Of a stretch of DNA of 64,000 bases, positions 1 to 9,082 are shown in pieces; position 1 is the first letter of the stretch; each line of letters starts with the position of its first letter. This DNA is from Pseudomonadota bacterium (GTDB taxonomy: Bacteria; Pseudomonadota; Gammaproteobacteria; Steroidobacterales; Steroidobacteraceae). The stretch spans positions 186,001 through 250,000 of the forward strand of contig JAFEDT010000004.1 of the NCBI GenBank assembly GCA_018241445.1. Direction: 5' to 3'. The position numbers and the translations under genes are program-made. A model generated the notes under the pieces. That model was not told the DNA's origin, made no database searches, and worked only from the letters and a program-made list of their open reading frames with translations.

Positions 1-1469
1 GTCGCTACCCGCAAGGCGAGGCCGCCGAGCGCGTGGCGCTGCGCCTGCGCACACTGCGCGCCGCGGAAGCCAGGGCCCGTACGGGCCGCGAAGCCCCTGG
101 GACGAAGCGCGGCTGGGAGGTCAGCGGCGACTGGTCCCAGCTGTTCCGCTACGACGGCTCGCGGATCAGCAACGGCGCACCGCCGCCCAACACCGCCGCC
201 AACGTGCCGCTCGCCGCGCAGACCCAGTCCGAGAACGCCATCTTCAACGACCTCGGCCTGCTCGCACGCCGGCGTGGGGTCAGTTACGACTTCATCGCCC
301 GCCTGAGCGCAGGCTACGACAGGAGCTTCCAGTCCAGCGCCACAGCGCTCGGCAACCCGACGCGCGTCAGTGTTGCCTCGCTGGAAGTGCTCGACCGCCC
401 GCTTGGGCTGCTGGCGCGCGTCGGCCGGCAGGTGAGCGTGGAGGACGGCATCCTCGGCACGTTCGACGGACTGTTCCTGTCGTGGAACTTCAAATCCGCC
501 TGGTCGCTCAACGCGGCGGCAGGCTACCCTGTGGAGCAGCTGATCCTTGCGCCGCAGACCCGCGAGCGCTTCGAGACACTGGCACTGCACTATGCAGCTC
601 CCGGCAGGCACTGGGACGGGAGCATCTTCGCCGCCACCGAGCAGTTCCAGGGCTTCAAGGACCGCCGCGCGGTGGGCCTGGAGGGACGCTGGCTCGTGTC
701 CACGGCCTCGCTGGTCGGCGTGGTCGACTACGACACCTTCTACCACTCCCTCAACACCGCCAGCTTCATTGGCACCGTGATGCTGCCGGCGCGCTGGAGC
801 CTGAGTTTCGATGCCGAGCGGCGCAACTCGCCCGTGCTCACCACGCGCAACGCGCTCATCGGTCAGCCGGTCACTGATCTGACCGGCCTGCAGCAGGCGT
901 TCACGATCGATCAGATCTATCAGCTGGCGCACGACCGCACCCCGGTCACCCAGAATTTCAGTTTCACGGCCAACAAGCCGCTCGGTCAGCGTTTTCAGTT
1001 CACCGCCATCGTGACCGCCACACAGACCGGCGCAACCCCCGCCTCCGGCGGTGTTGCCGCGGTGCCGGCGACCGGCAATCTGCTCACGTACCAGGTCCAG
1101 CTCTTCGGCAACAGCCTGTGGCAGGCGGATGACTTCAACGTTCTCACCCTCACGCATGGCAATACCGAGGTCGGTCGCATCGATTCGGCCGCCCTCACCA
1201 GCCGCTTTCCGCTCGGCGGGGCCTGGCGGCTCGGGCCGCGGTTCACCTACGACCGGCTCACCGAGCTCGCCGGCGGCAGCACCCAGACCACCTACATTCC
1301 GTCGGCGCTACTCGATTGGCAGCGCGGACGCTGGCTGCTCCAGCTCGACACCGGCGCCCAACTCGGCAGCCGCGCGGCCTTCCTGCAACTGGCTAACGGC
1401 ACTTTCGTGCAGACCCAGAACACGACACGCTACTATGTCAGCCTGTCGTATCGCTTCACGTTCCAGTAG
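1..1469 (+). CDS. Outer-membrane beta-barrel protein, 5' end cut by the window
   Basis: The reading frame is open from the first bases of the window, so the gene starts upstream; a GTG at position 33 is the first possible start inside but need not be used. The first ~30 residues (R-Y-P-Q-G-E-A-A-E-R...) look like the tail of a TPR or other helical domain. The remaining ~430 residues alternate polar and hydrophobic residues as beta-strands do, are rich in Tyr/Phe/Trp, and end in YYVSLSYRFTFQ. A terminal aromatic strand of this kind is typical of BAM-inserted outer-membrane proteins. I infer a periplasmic helical domain followed by a large barrel; substrate unknown. It overlaps the next gene by one base. 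Confidence 0.6.
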   Translation, partial: RYPQGEAAERVALRLRTLRAAEARARTGREAPGTKRGWEVSGDWSQLFRYDGSRISNGAPPPNTAANVPLAAQTQSENAIFNDLGLLARRRGVSYDFIARLSAGYDRSFQSSATALGNPTRVSVASLEVLDRPLGLLARVGRQVSVEDGILGTFDGLFLSWNFKSAWSLNAAAGYPVEQLILAPQTRERFETLALHYAAPGRHWDGSIFAATEQFQGFKDRRAVGLEGRWLVSTASLVGVVDYDTFYHSLNTASFIGTVMLPARWSLSFDAERRNSPVLTTRNALIGQPVTDLTGLQQAFTIDQIYQLAHDRTPVTQNFSFTANKPLGQRFQFTAIVTATQTGATPASGGVAAVPATGNLLTYQVQLFGNSLWQADDFNVLTLTHGNTEVGRIDSAALTSRFPLGGAWRLGPRFTYDRLTELAGGSTQTTYIPSALLDWQRGRWLLQLDTGAQLGSRAAFLQLANGTFVQTQNTTRYYVSLSYRFTFQ

Positions 1470-2065
1470 TGAGTCCAGTTCACATCAAGCCTGCCGGCCA
1501 CTGGCCGCTTGCGCTGTTGCTCACCTGCACGCCGTTGGTCTGCGGCGCGGGTAAGCCACCACCGCAGGAGTACCTCGACCCCGAGACCGCGGCGACCGTA
1601 ACCATCGTCGGCGAGCCGCTGGTGTTTGCGCGCTCGCGCATCGATCTGGCGGCGAACTCCCGAGACTACGTCACGGCCGCCGCCGCGGCCGTCGATCGCA
1701 GCGGCAGGATCAGCTACGTCCTGGTGGTTTACTTCTGGTCGACGGTCGATCCGCGCATCCACACCGACCCGCTGCCGGACCTCGAGCCCCTCGTCCTGCA
1801 GGTGGATGACCGGCGCATCGAGTTCAGCAGTCGTGAGCGCTCGCCCCACGACGCGGGAATCGGCGTGCCTGTGCACCCACCCCCGGGTCGCGCCGTGACA
1901 CCCGTGGTCTACCACACCGATCTGGGTACATTGCGCTCACTCGCCGAATGCCGTCGGCTCACACTGGTCGCGGAGACTCCCGTGACGACGATCACTTACG
2001 AGTTGTGGGAAGACCAGCGCGCTGCGCTGCGCGCCTTTGTGCGGCAGATGAGTGGCGGACCCTGA
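1469..2065 (+). CDS. Small exported protein of unknown function
   Basis: A 198-residue product starting at a GTG that overlaps the last base of the upstream barrel gene's stop codon, so translational coupling is likely. The N-terminus has a hydrophobic stretch (residues ~12-25, LALLLTCTPLVCG) followed by a small-residue region, consistent with a Sec signal peptide. The Cys is preceded by Val, so it is not a convincing lipobox. The rest is mixed alpha/beta without a motif I recognise. Tight linkage suggests it acts with the barrel protein in the periplasm; this is inference. Confidence 0.55.
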   Translation: MSPVHIKPAGHWPLALLLTCTPLVCGAGKPPPQEYLDPETAATVTIVGEPLVFARSRIDLAANSRDYVTAAAAAVDRSGRISYVLVVYFWSTVDPRIHTDPLPDLEPLVLQVDDRRIEFSSRERSPHDAGIGVPVHPPPGRAVTPVVYHTDLGTLRSLAECRRLTLVAETPVTTITYELWEDQRAALRAFVRQMSGGP

Positions 2066-2082
2066 CACCCCGGGGATGCGGG

Positions 2083-2976
2083 TCAGCGCGGCGTGCGGCT
2101 GCCCGGAATATCCGCTGGCAGCGGGATGAACTCCTGGTTGTCCAGGTCTGGCAGCTTCATGCGCCCGGCCCGCCAGTCCGCCTTGGCCTGCCCGATGCGT
2201 TCGCGCGAGGACGAGACGAAATTCCACTCGATGAAGCGCGGCCCCAGCGGCTCGCCGCCCAGCAGCATCACCGTCGCCGGTTCCACCGCGCTGAACGGCA
2301 CCGGCTGTCCCGGCTCGAACACCAGCATGTCGCCGGAGCCGAAGCGCTGCCCCGCCACTTCTACTGTTCCGGCCGCGATGAACGCGGCCCGCTCCGGGTA
2401 CTGCGCGGGCAGCTCGGCGCGCGCGCCCTGCGCCAGACGCCAGTGCACGTAGAACATCGGCGAATGCGTTTGCACCGCCGCCTTCGCGTGGAACGCCTCG
2501 CCGGCCACCAGCCGCGCCCACAGGCCCTCGCCCTCGTAGGTCGGCAGGTCCGCCGCGCCGTGGTGCGCAAAGGTCGGCGCCATCTCTTCCAGCTCCCGCG
2601 GCAGCGCCACCCAGGCCTGGATACCGTGTATGTGATCGCCCTGGGCACGCGCCCGCTCGAAGCGCTCGGAATGGGTGATGCCGCTGCCGGCGGTCATCCA
2701 GTTGACCTCGCCGGGCCGCACCGCCAACTCCGAACCGACGCTGTCGCGGTGCATGATCTCCCCGTCGAACAGGTAGGTCACGGTGGCAAGACCGATATGC
2801 GGATGCGGCCGGACGTCGACCGAGCGCGGGATGCCGGCCGGAAAGTCCGCGGGCCCCATGTGATCGAAGAAAACGAAGGGACCGACCATGCGCTGCCGCG
2901 CGGCGGGCAGCATCCGGCCCACCTCGAAGCCGCCCAGGTCGCGGCGCTGCGCGTGCAGGACCCGGGCGATGCTCAC
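2083..2976 (-). CDS. Pirin family protein
   Basis: A 297-residue bicupin. The N-terminal cupin carries the pirin signature around DVRPHPHIGLATVTYLFDG, with metal-binding His residues, followed by the GITHSE segment. The C-terminal half matches the pirin C-terminal domain, ending in IEWNFVSSSRERI and the LP...P tail. Pirins are iron-containing cupins, some with quercetin dioxygenase activity; the cellular role here is unknown. I chose the GTG at 2976 because it overlaps the folA stop as GTGA and gives the normal pirin N-terminus. A longer frame to 3099 would run deep into folA. Last gene of the lgt-thyA-SET-kup-folA run. Confidence 0.9.
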   Translation of the reverse strand: MSIARVLHAQRRDLGGFEVGRMLPAARQRMVGPFVFFDHMGPADFPAGIPRSVDVRPHPHIGLATVTYLFDGEIMHRDSVGSELAVRPGEVNWMTAGSGITHSERFERARAQGDHIHGIQAWVALPRELEEMAPTFAHHGAADLPTYEGEGLWARLVAGEAFHAKAAVQTHSPMFYVHWRLAQGARAELPAQYPERAAFIAAGTVEVAGQRFGSGDMLVFEPGQPVPFSAVEPATVMLLGGEPLGPRFIEWNFVSSSRERIGQAKADWRAGRMKLPDLDNQEFIPLPADIPGSRTPR

Positions 2977-3527
2977 GACTGCTGCCGCAGTGGATGTGCC
3001 GGCGTGCGCATTGGCAGAGTGGCGCTCGCACCGCGCCGCTGCAGCGTCACGAACGTCATGGGCCAGGCGTGGCGCTCGTCCGCCGGGTGCGCGTGGCAAT
3101 CCACGTCATCCCAGTGACTGGAATCGAAGTCAGGGAAGTAGGTATCGCCGGGCACGTCGGCGTGCACGTGCGTCAGGTACATGCGCTGCGCGTAGGGCAG
3201 CACCTGGCGGAACAGCTCTGTGCCGCCGATCACCACCAGCTCCGCGGCGTCGGAGGCGGCGCGCAACGCCTCTTCCATGCAATGCACCACGATGACACCG
3301 GGCGCCGACCAGCGCGCATCGCGGGTCAGCACCAGGTTGCGCCGCCCCGGCAGCGCGCGCCCGATGGACTCGTAGGTGCGCCGCCCCATCAGGATGGGCT
3401 TGCCCAGGGTCACGGTCTTGAAGCGCTGCAGGTCGCCGGGCAGGTGCCACGGCAGGGTGTTGTTGCGGCCGATGACGCCGTTCTGCGCCATGGCGACGAT
3501 CAGGGAGATCTGCGGCTGGCCGCTCAT
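2973..3527 (-). CDS. folA: Dihydrofolate reductase
   Basis: A 184-residue protein that reduces dihydrofolate to tetrahydrofolate with NADPH, regenerating the cofactor oxidised by thymidylate synthase, which is encoded three genes upstream. Visible features are the N-terminal strand ISLIVAMAQNGVIG, the active-site segment LPWHLPGDLQRFK with the conserved Trp and Asp, MGRRTYESIGRALPGR for NADPH binding, and VVIGGTELFRQ. About 20 residues longer than the usual ~160, with the extra length as a basic C-terminal tail (LPMRTPAHPLRQQS). Its TGA overlaps the pirin start. Confidence 0.96.
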   Translation of the reverse strand: MSGQPQISLIVAMAQNGVIGRNNTLPWHLPGDLQRFKTVTLGKPILMGRRTYESIGRALPGRRNLVLTRDARWSAPGVIVVHCMEEALRAASDAAELVVIGGTELFRQVLPYAQRMYLTHVHADVPGDTYFPDFDSSHWDDVDCHAHPADERHAWPMTFVTLQRRGASATLPMRTPAHPLRQQS

Positions 3528-3542
3528 TCACGGCATTATGGA

Positions 3543-5402
3543 CTAGATCTCCACCGAAGTGTTCAGGGTGATCACGTCGCGGAACGGCATGCGGAAGAAT
3601 TCCGCCGCCTGGGTGCTGTACTTCTGCATGACCGCGAACACCCGCCGCTGCAGGCCGCGCAGCCCGGGCAACGGACGCGCACGCACCACGTGACGGCCGA
3701 CGAAGAACGAACTGTCCTCGGCAAAGACCCGCAGGCCGCGCGCGCGGCAGGCCTTGAGCGCCTCGGACACGTCCGGTGTCTCCATGAACCCGAAGGTCGC
3801 GGTGATGTAGTGCACGCCCGGCTGCGGCTCCTCGACCCGCAGCCGCCGCACCGGGTCCTGGCGTGGCGTGTCGGCAATCTCCACGTTCAGGATGATCACG
3901 CGCTGGTGGACGATGCAGTTGTGCTCGATGTTGCGGATCAGCGCCGTGGGCACCAGGTGAGGGTTGCTGGCGAGGAACACCCCCGTGCCCGGCACGCGGT
4001 GCACGCCGGCCACGATGCGGCCCAGCTCGCTGCGCGGTACCGCCAGGCGCGACAGTGCAGCCCGCAGCTCCAGGCGTCCACTGCGCCAGGTCATGAAAAC
4101 CATGCACAGCAGCGCGCCGAGCGTCAGCGGGATCCAGCCGCCGTTGGGAACCTTGGTCAGATTGCCGGCGACGAAGGCGCAGTCGATGACCAGCAGGAAC
4201 CCGAACACCGCCGCCACCCGCCAGCGCGACCAGTTCCACTGAGTTGACGCCACGAAGGCGCCCAGGACCGTCGTGACCACCATGGTGCCAACCACGGCAG
4301 CCCCGTAGGCGCCGCCCAGGGCGTCGGAGGAACCGAAGCCGACAACGAACAGCACCACCGCCGGGTAGACCAGCCAGTTTACGATCGGCACGTAGATCTG
4401 CCCCTGCTCGCTGGCGGAGGTCTGCAGCACCCGCATACGCGGCAGCAGGTCGAGCTGCACCGCCTGGCGCGCCATTGAATAGGCCCCGGAGATCACCGCC
4501 TGGGACGCGATGACCGAGGCCGCGGTCGCCAGGATCACCATCCACGGCAACAACGAGGTGGGCACCAGGTGATACAGCGGATGGTCGAGCGGCCTGCCCA
4601 CCTCCAGCAGCAGCGCGCCCTGGCCGAAGTAGTTGAGCACCAGCGCCGGGCCCACCAGCACACACCACGCGATGCGCACCGGCCGCGCGCCAAAGTGGCC
4701 CATGTCGGCGTACAAGGCCTCCCCGCCCGTCATGGTCAGGAACACACCGCCGATGATCGCCAGCGCCACCTCGGGCCGTGAGAACAGCAACGACAGGCCG
4801 TAACCGGGATTCAGCGCGACCAGCACCTGAGGATGGCGCAGGATCGGCACCACGCCGATCACTGCAATCACCACGAACCACAGCACCATCACCGGCCCAA
4901 AGAGCGATGCCACCCTTGCGGTGCCGCGATGCTGGTAGGCGAACAGCAGCGTCAGCACCGCGAGCGTCACCGGGATGATCCAGTGGTGGAGCGCCGGGTT
5001 GAGCACCTCCAGGCCCTCCACCGCGCCGAGCACCGAGATCGCCGGCGTGATCAATGCGTCGCAGAAGAAGAACGCCGTGCCGGCCAGCGCCAGACCCACC
5101 GCGACCTTTGCCCACGCGCTGCCGGCGATGAGGCGCCGCTGTGCGAGGGCGAACAGCGCCAGGATTCCGCCCTCCCCTTCGTTGTCGGCCCGCATGATCA
5201 CCGTCAGGTACTTGAAGGTGACCGAGATTGCGAGGCTCCAGAAGATCAGCGACAGCACCCCGAGCACCGCGGCAGCGTCGAAGCGGCCGGCGACCGCCAG
5301 GGTCTGCTGCAAGGCGTACAGCGGACTGGTGCCGATGTCGCCATAGACAATGCCGATGGCACCAACAATTGCCGAGGTACTCAGCCTGCTGCGGCTGTTC
5401 AT
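3543..5402 (-). CDS. kup: KUP/HAK/KT family low-affinity potassium transporter
   Basis: A 619-residue inner-membrane K+ uptake protein of normal family length. The hallmark GAIGIVYGDIGTSPLYALQ begins at residue ~14, followed by about twelve hydrophobic segments to residue ~450 and a ~170-residue cytosolic C-terminal domain (NIEHNCIVHQRVIILNVEIA, then the FGFMETPDVSEAL region). It lies 12 bases downstream of the SET-domain gene and 15 bases upstream of folA, so it is probably co-transcribed with both. Nothing in the sequence suggests its own promoter. Confidence 0.95.
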   Translation of the reverse strand: MNSRSRLSTSAIVGAIGIVYGDIGTSPLYALQQTLAVAGRFDAAAVLGVLSLIFWSLAISVTFKYLTVIMRADNEGEGGILALFALAQRRLIAGSAWAKVAVGLALAGTAFFFCDALITPAISVLGAVEGLEVLNPALHHWIIPVTLAVLTLLFAYQHRGTARVASLFGPVMVLWFVVIAVIGVVPILRHPQVLVALNPGYGLSLLFSRPEVALAIIGGVFLTMTGGEALYADMGHFGARPVRIAWCVLVGPALVLNYFGQGALLLEVGRPLDHPLYHLVPTSLLPWMVILATAASVIASQAVISGAYSMARQAVQLDLLPRMRVLQTSASEQGQIYVPIVNWLVYPAVVLFVVGFGSSDALGGAYGAAVVGTMVVTTVLGAFVASTQWNWSRWRVAAVFGFLLVIDCAFVAGNLTKVPNGGWIPLTLGALLCMVFMTWRSGRLELRAALSRLAVPRSELGRIVAGVHRVPGTGVFLASNPHLVPTALIRNIEHNCIVHQRVIILNVEIADTPRQDPVRRLRVEEPQPGVHYITATFGFMETPDVSEALKACRARGLRVFAEDSSFFVGRHVVRARPLPGLRGLQRRVFAVMQKYSTQAAEFFRMPFRDVITLNTSVEI

Positions 5403-5414
5403 CGGCGGGTCCGG

Positions 5415-5945
5415 TCAGCCCCGCGCCCTGCGGCGTTTGCGCTGCGGCTCCTGCGGCCACAGCATCGTGCCACGACAGCCGGCCCCGCCGCACCGGCAGG
5501 CGAACACCACATCAACATCCGGCGGATCGTCCGGCTCGCGCTGGATCTGGTAGTCGTAGGTCAGCTCCTCGCCCGGCTCGATGGTGCGGATGGCCTCGAT
5601 GAACACGCGCCGCCGCTCGATCGTCGACTCGCAGTTGGGCTCGCAGGAGTGATTGAAGTAACGCGCATCGTTGCCGTCGACGCCGGCATCGATCACCGTG
5701 CGCGAGTCGACGATGAACAGGAAGGTATGCGCGTCGTCGGTCGCCTTGCTCTCGTAGCGCCGATCGGCCTCCTGGTGCGAGACCCGCTCGCCCAGGTACT
5801 CGATCAGGCGGGTGCCTTTGCGGATGCGGCGCGCGGCGAACACGCCCTTGCCGTGCACGGGCGACCTGCGCACCTCGATCAGCGGCCCCATGTGGGCCGC
5901 GGTGGCGGCGCGGCGGACGGCGGCAGCGGGGTTGCGGCGGCTCAT
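5415..5945 (-). CDS. SET domain protein-lysine methyltransferase
   Basis: A 176-residue protein that is almost only a SET domain. Visible are [19 protein letters not shown] near residue 25, the catalytic/SAM-binding [13 protein letters not shown], the EELTYDYQ motif, and a post-SET zinc motif [16 protein letters not shown] enzymes transfer a methyl group from SAM to lysine. Bacterial stand-alone SET proteins have few known substrates, so the target here is unknown. Its ATG overlaps the thyA stop as ATGA, so it is embedded in a housekeeping operon. A second ATG at residue 19 (MGPLIEVRR) is a possible start. Confidence 0.92.
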   Translation of the reverse strand: MSRRNPAAAVRRAATAAHMGPLIEVRRSPVHGKGVFAARRIRKGTRLIEYLGERVSHQEADRRYESKATDDAHTFLFIVDSRTVIDAGVDGNDARYFNHSCEPNCESTIERRRVFIEAIRTIEPGEELTYDYQIQREPDDPPDVDVVFACRCGGAGCRGTMLWPQEPQRKRRRARG

Positions 5946-6736
5946 ACGGCCACCGGGGCGCGGATCGCCTCATGATGCTGGTAGTTCACGAACTCGAAGT
6001 CCTCGTAACGGTAGTCGAAAATGCTCGCAGGGCGGCGCCGCAGCGCCAGGCGCGGCGGCGGCAGCGGGCTGCGCGCGAGCTGCTCGTCCGCCTGCCGCAG
6101 GTGGTTGAGATACAGGTGGCAGTCGCCGCCGGTCCAGATGAAATCCCCCGCCTGCAGGTCGCACTGCTGGGCGAACATGTGCGTCAGCAGCGCGTAACTG
6201 GCGATGTTGAATGGCACGCCCAGGAACACATCCGCGCTGCGCTGGTAGAGCTGGCAGGACAGCCGCCCGCCCGCCACGTGGAACTGGAACAGCGCGTGGC
6301 AGGGCTGCAGATGCATCTGCGGCAGCAGCGCCACGTTCCAGGCGCTCACCACCATGCGGCGCGAGTCGGGGTTGGTTTTGAGCGTCCGCACCACCTCGGC
6401 GATCTGGTCGATGGTGCCGCCGTCGGGGGCCGGCCAGGCGCGCCACTGTACGCCGTAGACCGGGCCGAGATCTCCCGTGGCATCCGCCCACTCGTCCCAG
6501 ATGCTGACCCCGTTCTCCTGCAGCCAGCGCACACTGCGCTCGCCGCGCAGGAACCACAGCAGCTCGTAGACCACTGAACGCAGGTGGATCTTCTTGGTCG
6601 TGACCAGCGGAAAGCCGCGCGACAGGTCGAAGCGCATCTGGTGGCCGAACACCGACAGTGTGCCGGTGCCGGTGCGGTCACCCTTGCGCACGCCCTCCTC
6701 GCGCACGCGACGCAGCAGCTCGAGGTAAGCCTTCAT
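5942..6736 (-). CDS. thyA: Thymidylate synthase
   Basis: A 264-residue enzyme, exactly the length of E. coli ThyA, converting dUMP to dTMP with methylene-tetrahydrofolate. Features include the N-terminal [19 protein letters not shown], the nucleophilic Cys in [12 protein letters not shown], the phosphate-binding [18 protein letters not shown], and the C-terminal APVAV. Overlaps lgt upstream (ATGA) and the SET gene downstream (ATGA). The neighbouring lgt and nearby folA match a common proteobacterial lgt-thyA-folA arrangement. Confidence 0.97.
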   Translation of the reverse strand: MKAYLELLRRVREEGVRKGDRTGTGTLSVFGHQMRFDLSRGFPLVTTKKIHLRSVVYELLWFLRGERSVRWLQENGVSIWDEWADATGDLGPVYGVQWRAWPAPDGGTIDQIAEVVRTLKTNPDSRRMVVSAWNVALLPQMHLQPCHALFQFHVAGGRLSCQLYQRSADVFLGVPFNIASYALLTHMFAQQCDLQAGDFIWTGGDCHLYLNHLRQADEQLARSPLPPPRLALRRRPASIFDYRYEDFEFVNYQHHEAIRAPVAV

Positions 6737-7536
6737 GCGGTGGCGGCACGATAATTGCCTGAAGGGACGCGGCGGCGGTAGGCCCAGGCGAGCAGCGCTA
6801 CCCCGGCCAGGATCATGGGCGCCGACAGCACCTGCCCCTCCGTCAGCCAGCCGCCCGCGAGGTAGCCGATGTGTTCATCCGGCACCCGCACGAACTCCAC
6901 CAGGAAGCGCGCGCTGCCATAGATCACCAGGAACAGTCCCGAAGGCGCAAGCCGCGGGCGCGGACGCGAGGTGAACCACCACAGCACCGCGAACAGCAGC
7001 AGCCCCTCGAGCGCCGCCTCGTAGAGCTGTGAGGCATGACGCACCTCACCATTGACCTTGAAGCCCCACGGCACCGTGGTCACCTTGCCCCACAGTTCGC
7101 CGTTGATGAAATTGCCCAGGCGCCCGAAAAACAGGCCCAGCGCCGGCAACGGTGCGGTGAAGTCGTAGACGTCGGCGACGCTGCGGCGGCGGCTGCGCGC
7201 GAACAGGGTCATGGCCACCACCACGCCCAACAGACCGCCGTGGAAGGCCATGCCGCCCTCCCAGATCTTGAGTGGATACCAGGGGTCGTGTGCCCAGAAC
7301 GTCAGCCCATAGAAAAGAACATAGCCGATGCGCCCGCCCAGGATCACGCCCAGCATGGTGTAGAAGATCAGGTCATCGACGTCGTTGGGCTTCCAGGTGG
7401 AACTGGGTTGCGCGGCGCGGCGGCGTGCCAGCCACCAGGCCGCCGCGAAGCCCATCAGGTACATGATCCCGTACCAGTGGACCTTGATGGGGCCGAGTTC
7501 GAAGGCGATGGGATTGAAGCCGGGATAGGTAAGCAT
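6733..7536 (-). CDS. lgt: Phosphatidylglycerol:prolipoprotein diacylglyceryl transferase
   Basis: A 267-residue inner-membrane enzyme that moves diacylglyceryl from phosphatidylglycerol to the lipobox cysteine of prolipoproteins, the first step of lipoprotein maturation. Several lipoproteins are encoded in this window. Features are the N-terminal [21 protein letters not shown], the Lgt signature [14 protein letters not shown], seven hydrophobic segments, and the [10 protein letters not shown] end. Start ATG at 7536 follows the usual Lgt N-terminus; the frame stays open upstream only as an overlap with the rRNA methyltransferase gene. Stop overlaps the thyA start. Confidence 0.96.
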   Translation of the reverse strand: MLTYPGFNPIAFELGPIKVHWYGIMYLMGFAAAWWLARRRAAQPSSTWKPNDVDDLIFYTMLGVILGGRIGYVLFYGLTFWAHDPWYPLKIWEGGMAFHGGLLGVVVAMTLFARSRRRSVADVYDFTAPLPALGLFFGRLGNFINGELWGKVTTVPWGFKVNGEVRHASQLYEAALEGLLLFAVLWWFTSRPRPRLAPSGLFLVIYGSARFLVEFVRVPDEHIGYLAGGWLTEGQVLSAPMILAGVALLAWAYRRRVPSGNYRAATA

Positions 7537-7550
7537 GGCTGCCGGCAAGT

Positions 7551-8843
7551 TTAGCTGACCGGACGGGTCACGCGGCAGAAGTAGGCCTTGAGGTAGCGGG
7601 TCTCGGGAATGGCCGGGTGCACCGGATGGTCCGGGGACTGCCCGCCAGCCTCCAGGATCTGGGTGAAACAGCCGGCATGGCGTGACGCCGACTGGATCGC
7701 GGCGACCAGGTCCTCCGGCGCCAGGTGGAAGGAGCAGGAGCACGATACCAGCAGGCCCCCGTCGGCAATCAGGGCAAGCGCGAGCTGGTTCAACTTGCGG
7801 TACGCCGCCTGCCCCTGCGGAATGTCCTTGCGGCGCTTGATGAAGGCCGGAGGATCGAGGATCACGGTGTCGAAGCGCGCGCCACGCGCAGCCAGGTCGC
7901 GCAGGGCGTCGAAGGCATCCGCGCGCAGCGGCTCGATCTGTACGCCGTTGCGACGCGCATTGTCGGCGGCAAAATCCAGCGCCGTCTGCGAGGAGTCCAC
8001 GCAGCAGGCCTGCCCCGCGCCACTGTGCAGCGCAGTCACCGCCCAGGCACCCACGTAGCTGCACACGTCCAGCACGCGGGCACCCTCGCGCAGGTAGCGC
8101 GCCAGGCGCACCCGGTTGGCCGCCTGGTCGTAGAACCAACCGGTCTTCTGTCCGCCACCCAGCGGAGCATTGAACTGCAGCGCCCCCTCGCGCACTTCCA
8201 CCCGCTCGGGTGCTTCACCGAAGGCGGCCCGCGTCTCGTGCGGCAGCTGCTCCAGGTCGCGCGCCCCGGAATCGTTCTTCCAGAAGAGCACCCGCGGCGC
8301 CGCCACCTCGCGTACCGCCGCCTCGATGTCCGGCCGCAGCGCCTCCATGCCGGCGGTGGCAATCTGGCCCACGACCACGTCGCCGTAGCGGTCCAGCACC
8401 AGCCCCGGCAGCAGGTCAGACTCGCCGAACACCCAGCGGCAGTGCGCGGCGTTGCCCAGCGCCTCGCGCGCCGAGAGCGCCGCACCCATCCGCCGTTGCA
8501 GCAGCTCCCGGTTCACGGGCTGCTCCTGTGCACACGACACGAGGCGCGCGCAGATCAGCGCGTGCGGATTGACCGTGGCGTAGCCCAGGAAGGCATCACG
8601 CGAGGAGCGCACCGCCGCGATGGCCCCGGGGGCGAAGGCAGAGAGCGGCGTCTGCCCGGTGTCGACTTCATTGCTGAAAATCCACAGGTGGCCCGCGGCC
8701 AACCGCCGCTCCTCGCCGCGTTTCAGGCGCAGGACGGGGACGCGCGCGGAGGAGCCTTCGGCAGTGGTATGGGTTTCGCTGGCGGCAGTCAGGCTGTTGA
8801 TCCGTTCACGGTGTCCCCCAGTCCTGCTCCCTGAGCCAGACAT
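7551..8843 (-). CDS. rlmI: Class I SAM-dependent 23S rRNA methyltransferase (RlmI-like)
   Basis: About 430 residues. An N-terminal PUA domain (LKRGEERRLAAGHLWIFSNEV) is followed by an EEHEA-type linker and a Rossmann methyltransferase domain with motif I VLDVCSYVGAWAV, motif IV DPPAFIKRRKDIPQG and CSCSFHL. Family members make m5C1962 in 23S rRNA. The start is uncertain: between the ATG at 8843 and the PUA domain the frame contains no other ATG, GTG or TTG. The 8843 start adds ~30 residues and overlaps the ribbon-helix-helix gene by 38 bases; an AGGGCG stretch before it is a weak ribosome site. Confidence 0.88.
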   Translation of the reverse strand: MSGSGSRTGGHRERINSLTAASETHTTAEGSSARVPVLRLKRGEERRLAAGHLWIFSNEVDTGQTPLSAFAPGAIAAVRSSRDAFLGYATVNPHALICARLVSCAQEQPVNRELLQRRMGAALSAREALGNAAHCRWVFGESDLLPGLVLDRYGDVVVGQIATAGMEALRPDIEAAVREVAAPRVLFWKNDSGARDLEQLPHETRAAFGEAPERVEVREGALQFNAPLGGGQKTGWFYDQAANRVRLARYLREGARVLDVCSYVGAWAVTALHSGAGQACCVDSSQTALDFAADNARRNGVQIEPLRADAFDALRDLAARGARFDTVILDPPAFIKRRKDIPQGQAAYRKLNQLALALIADGGLLVSCSCSFHLAPEDLVAAIQSASRHAGCFTQILEAGGQSPDHPVHPAIPETRYLKAYFCRVTRPVS

Positions 8844-9039
8844 CGAATTCGCCCTGAGCCGCCGGCTGGCCCGTATACCCCCTCGCGTGCCGGGCCGTGG
8901 CGTCGCGCACGAGTTGGCGGCGGGTCTCCGCGTGCAGCGCATCGCGCATGAACGCGGACCGGGTGGTTTTCCTGGCCCGGGTGAGCTGATCCACGGCCTT
9001 CAACAGGCGTGCGTCGATGGTCATCTGGATGGATTTCAT
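8806..9039 (-). CDS. Ribbon-helix-helix (CopG/antitoxin-type) protein
   Basis: A 77-residue protein whose N-terminus MKSIQMTIDARLLKAVDQL forms the beta-strand and first helix of a ribbon-helix-helix fold, followed by the second helix TTRSAFMRDALHAETRRQL. It ends with an acidic/aromatic tail (FDVWLREQDWG) like the toxin-binding tails of MazE/ParD-type antitoxins. The ATG at 9039 gives the normal RHH start; an in-frame ATG at 9063 would add eight residues. No toxin gene follows: the next gene in the same direction is the rRNA methyltransferase. An inverted repeat just upstream could be its operator. Confidence 0.78.
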   Translation of the reverse strand: MKSIQMTIDARLLKAVDQLTRARKTTRSAFMRDALHAETRRQLVRDATARHARGYTGQPAAQGEFDVWLREQDWGTP

Positions 9040-9050
9040 GGTGGCGCACC

Positions 9051-9082
9051 ATGTGGATGACATGCCTCATTATGATCCACAT
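9051..9082. promoter_or_regulatory. Inverted repeat, likely operator of the RHH gene
   Basis: Perfect 8-base arms ATGTGGAT (9051-9058) and ATCCACAT (9075-9082), spaced by 16 bases, sit 12 bases ahead of the RHH start codon. The spacer carries CATAAT on the minus strand, a possible -10 element. RHH antitoxins usually repress their own promoter through such repeats; that this one does is inferred. Confidence 0.5.

Noticed and set aside
3130..5493. Long open frame across folA and kup in another frame
   Set aside because: No recognisable domain; composition is Arg/Gly-rich shadow of two well-supported genes.
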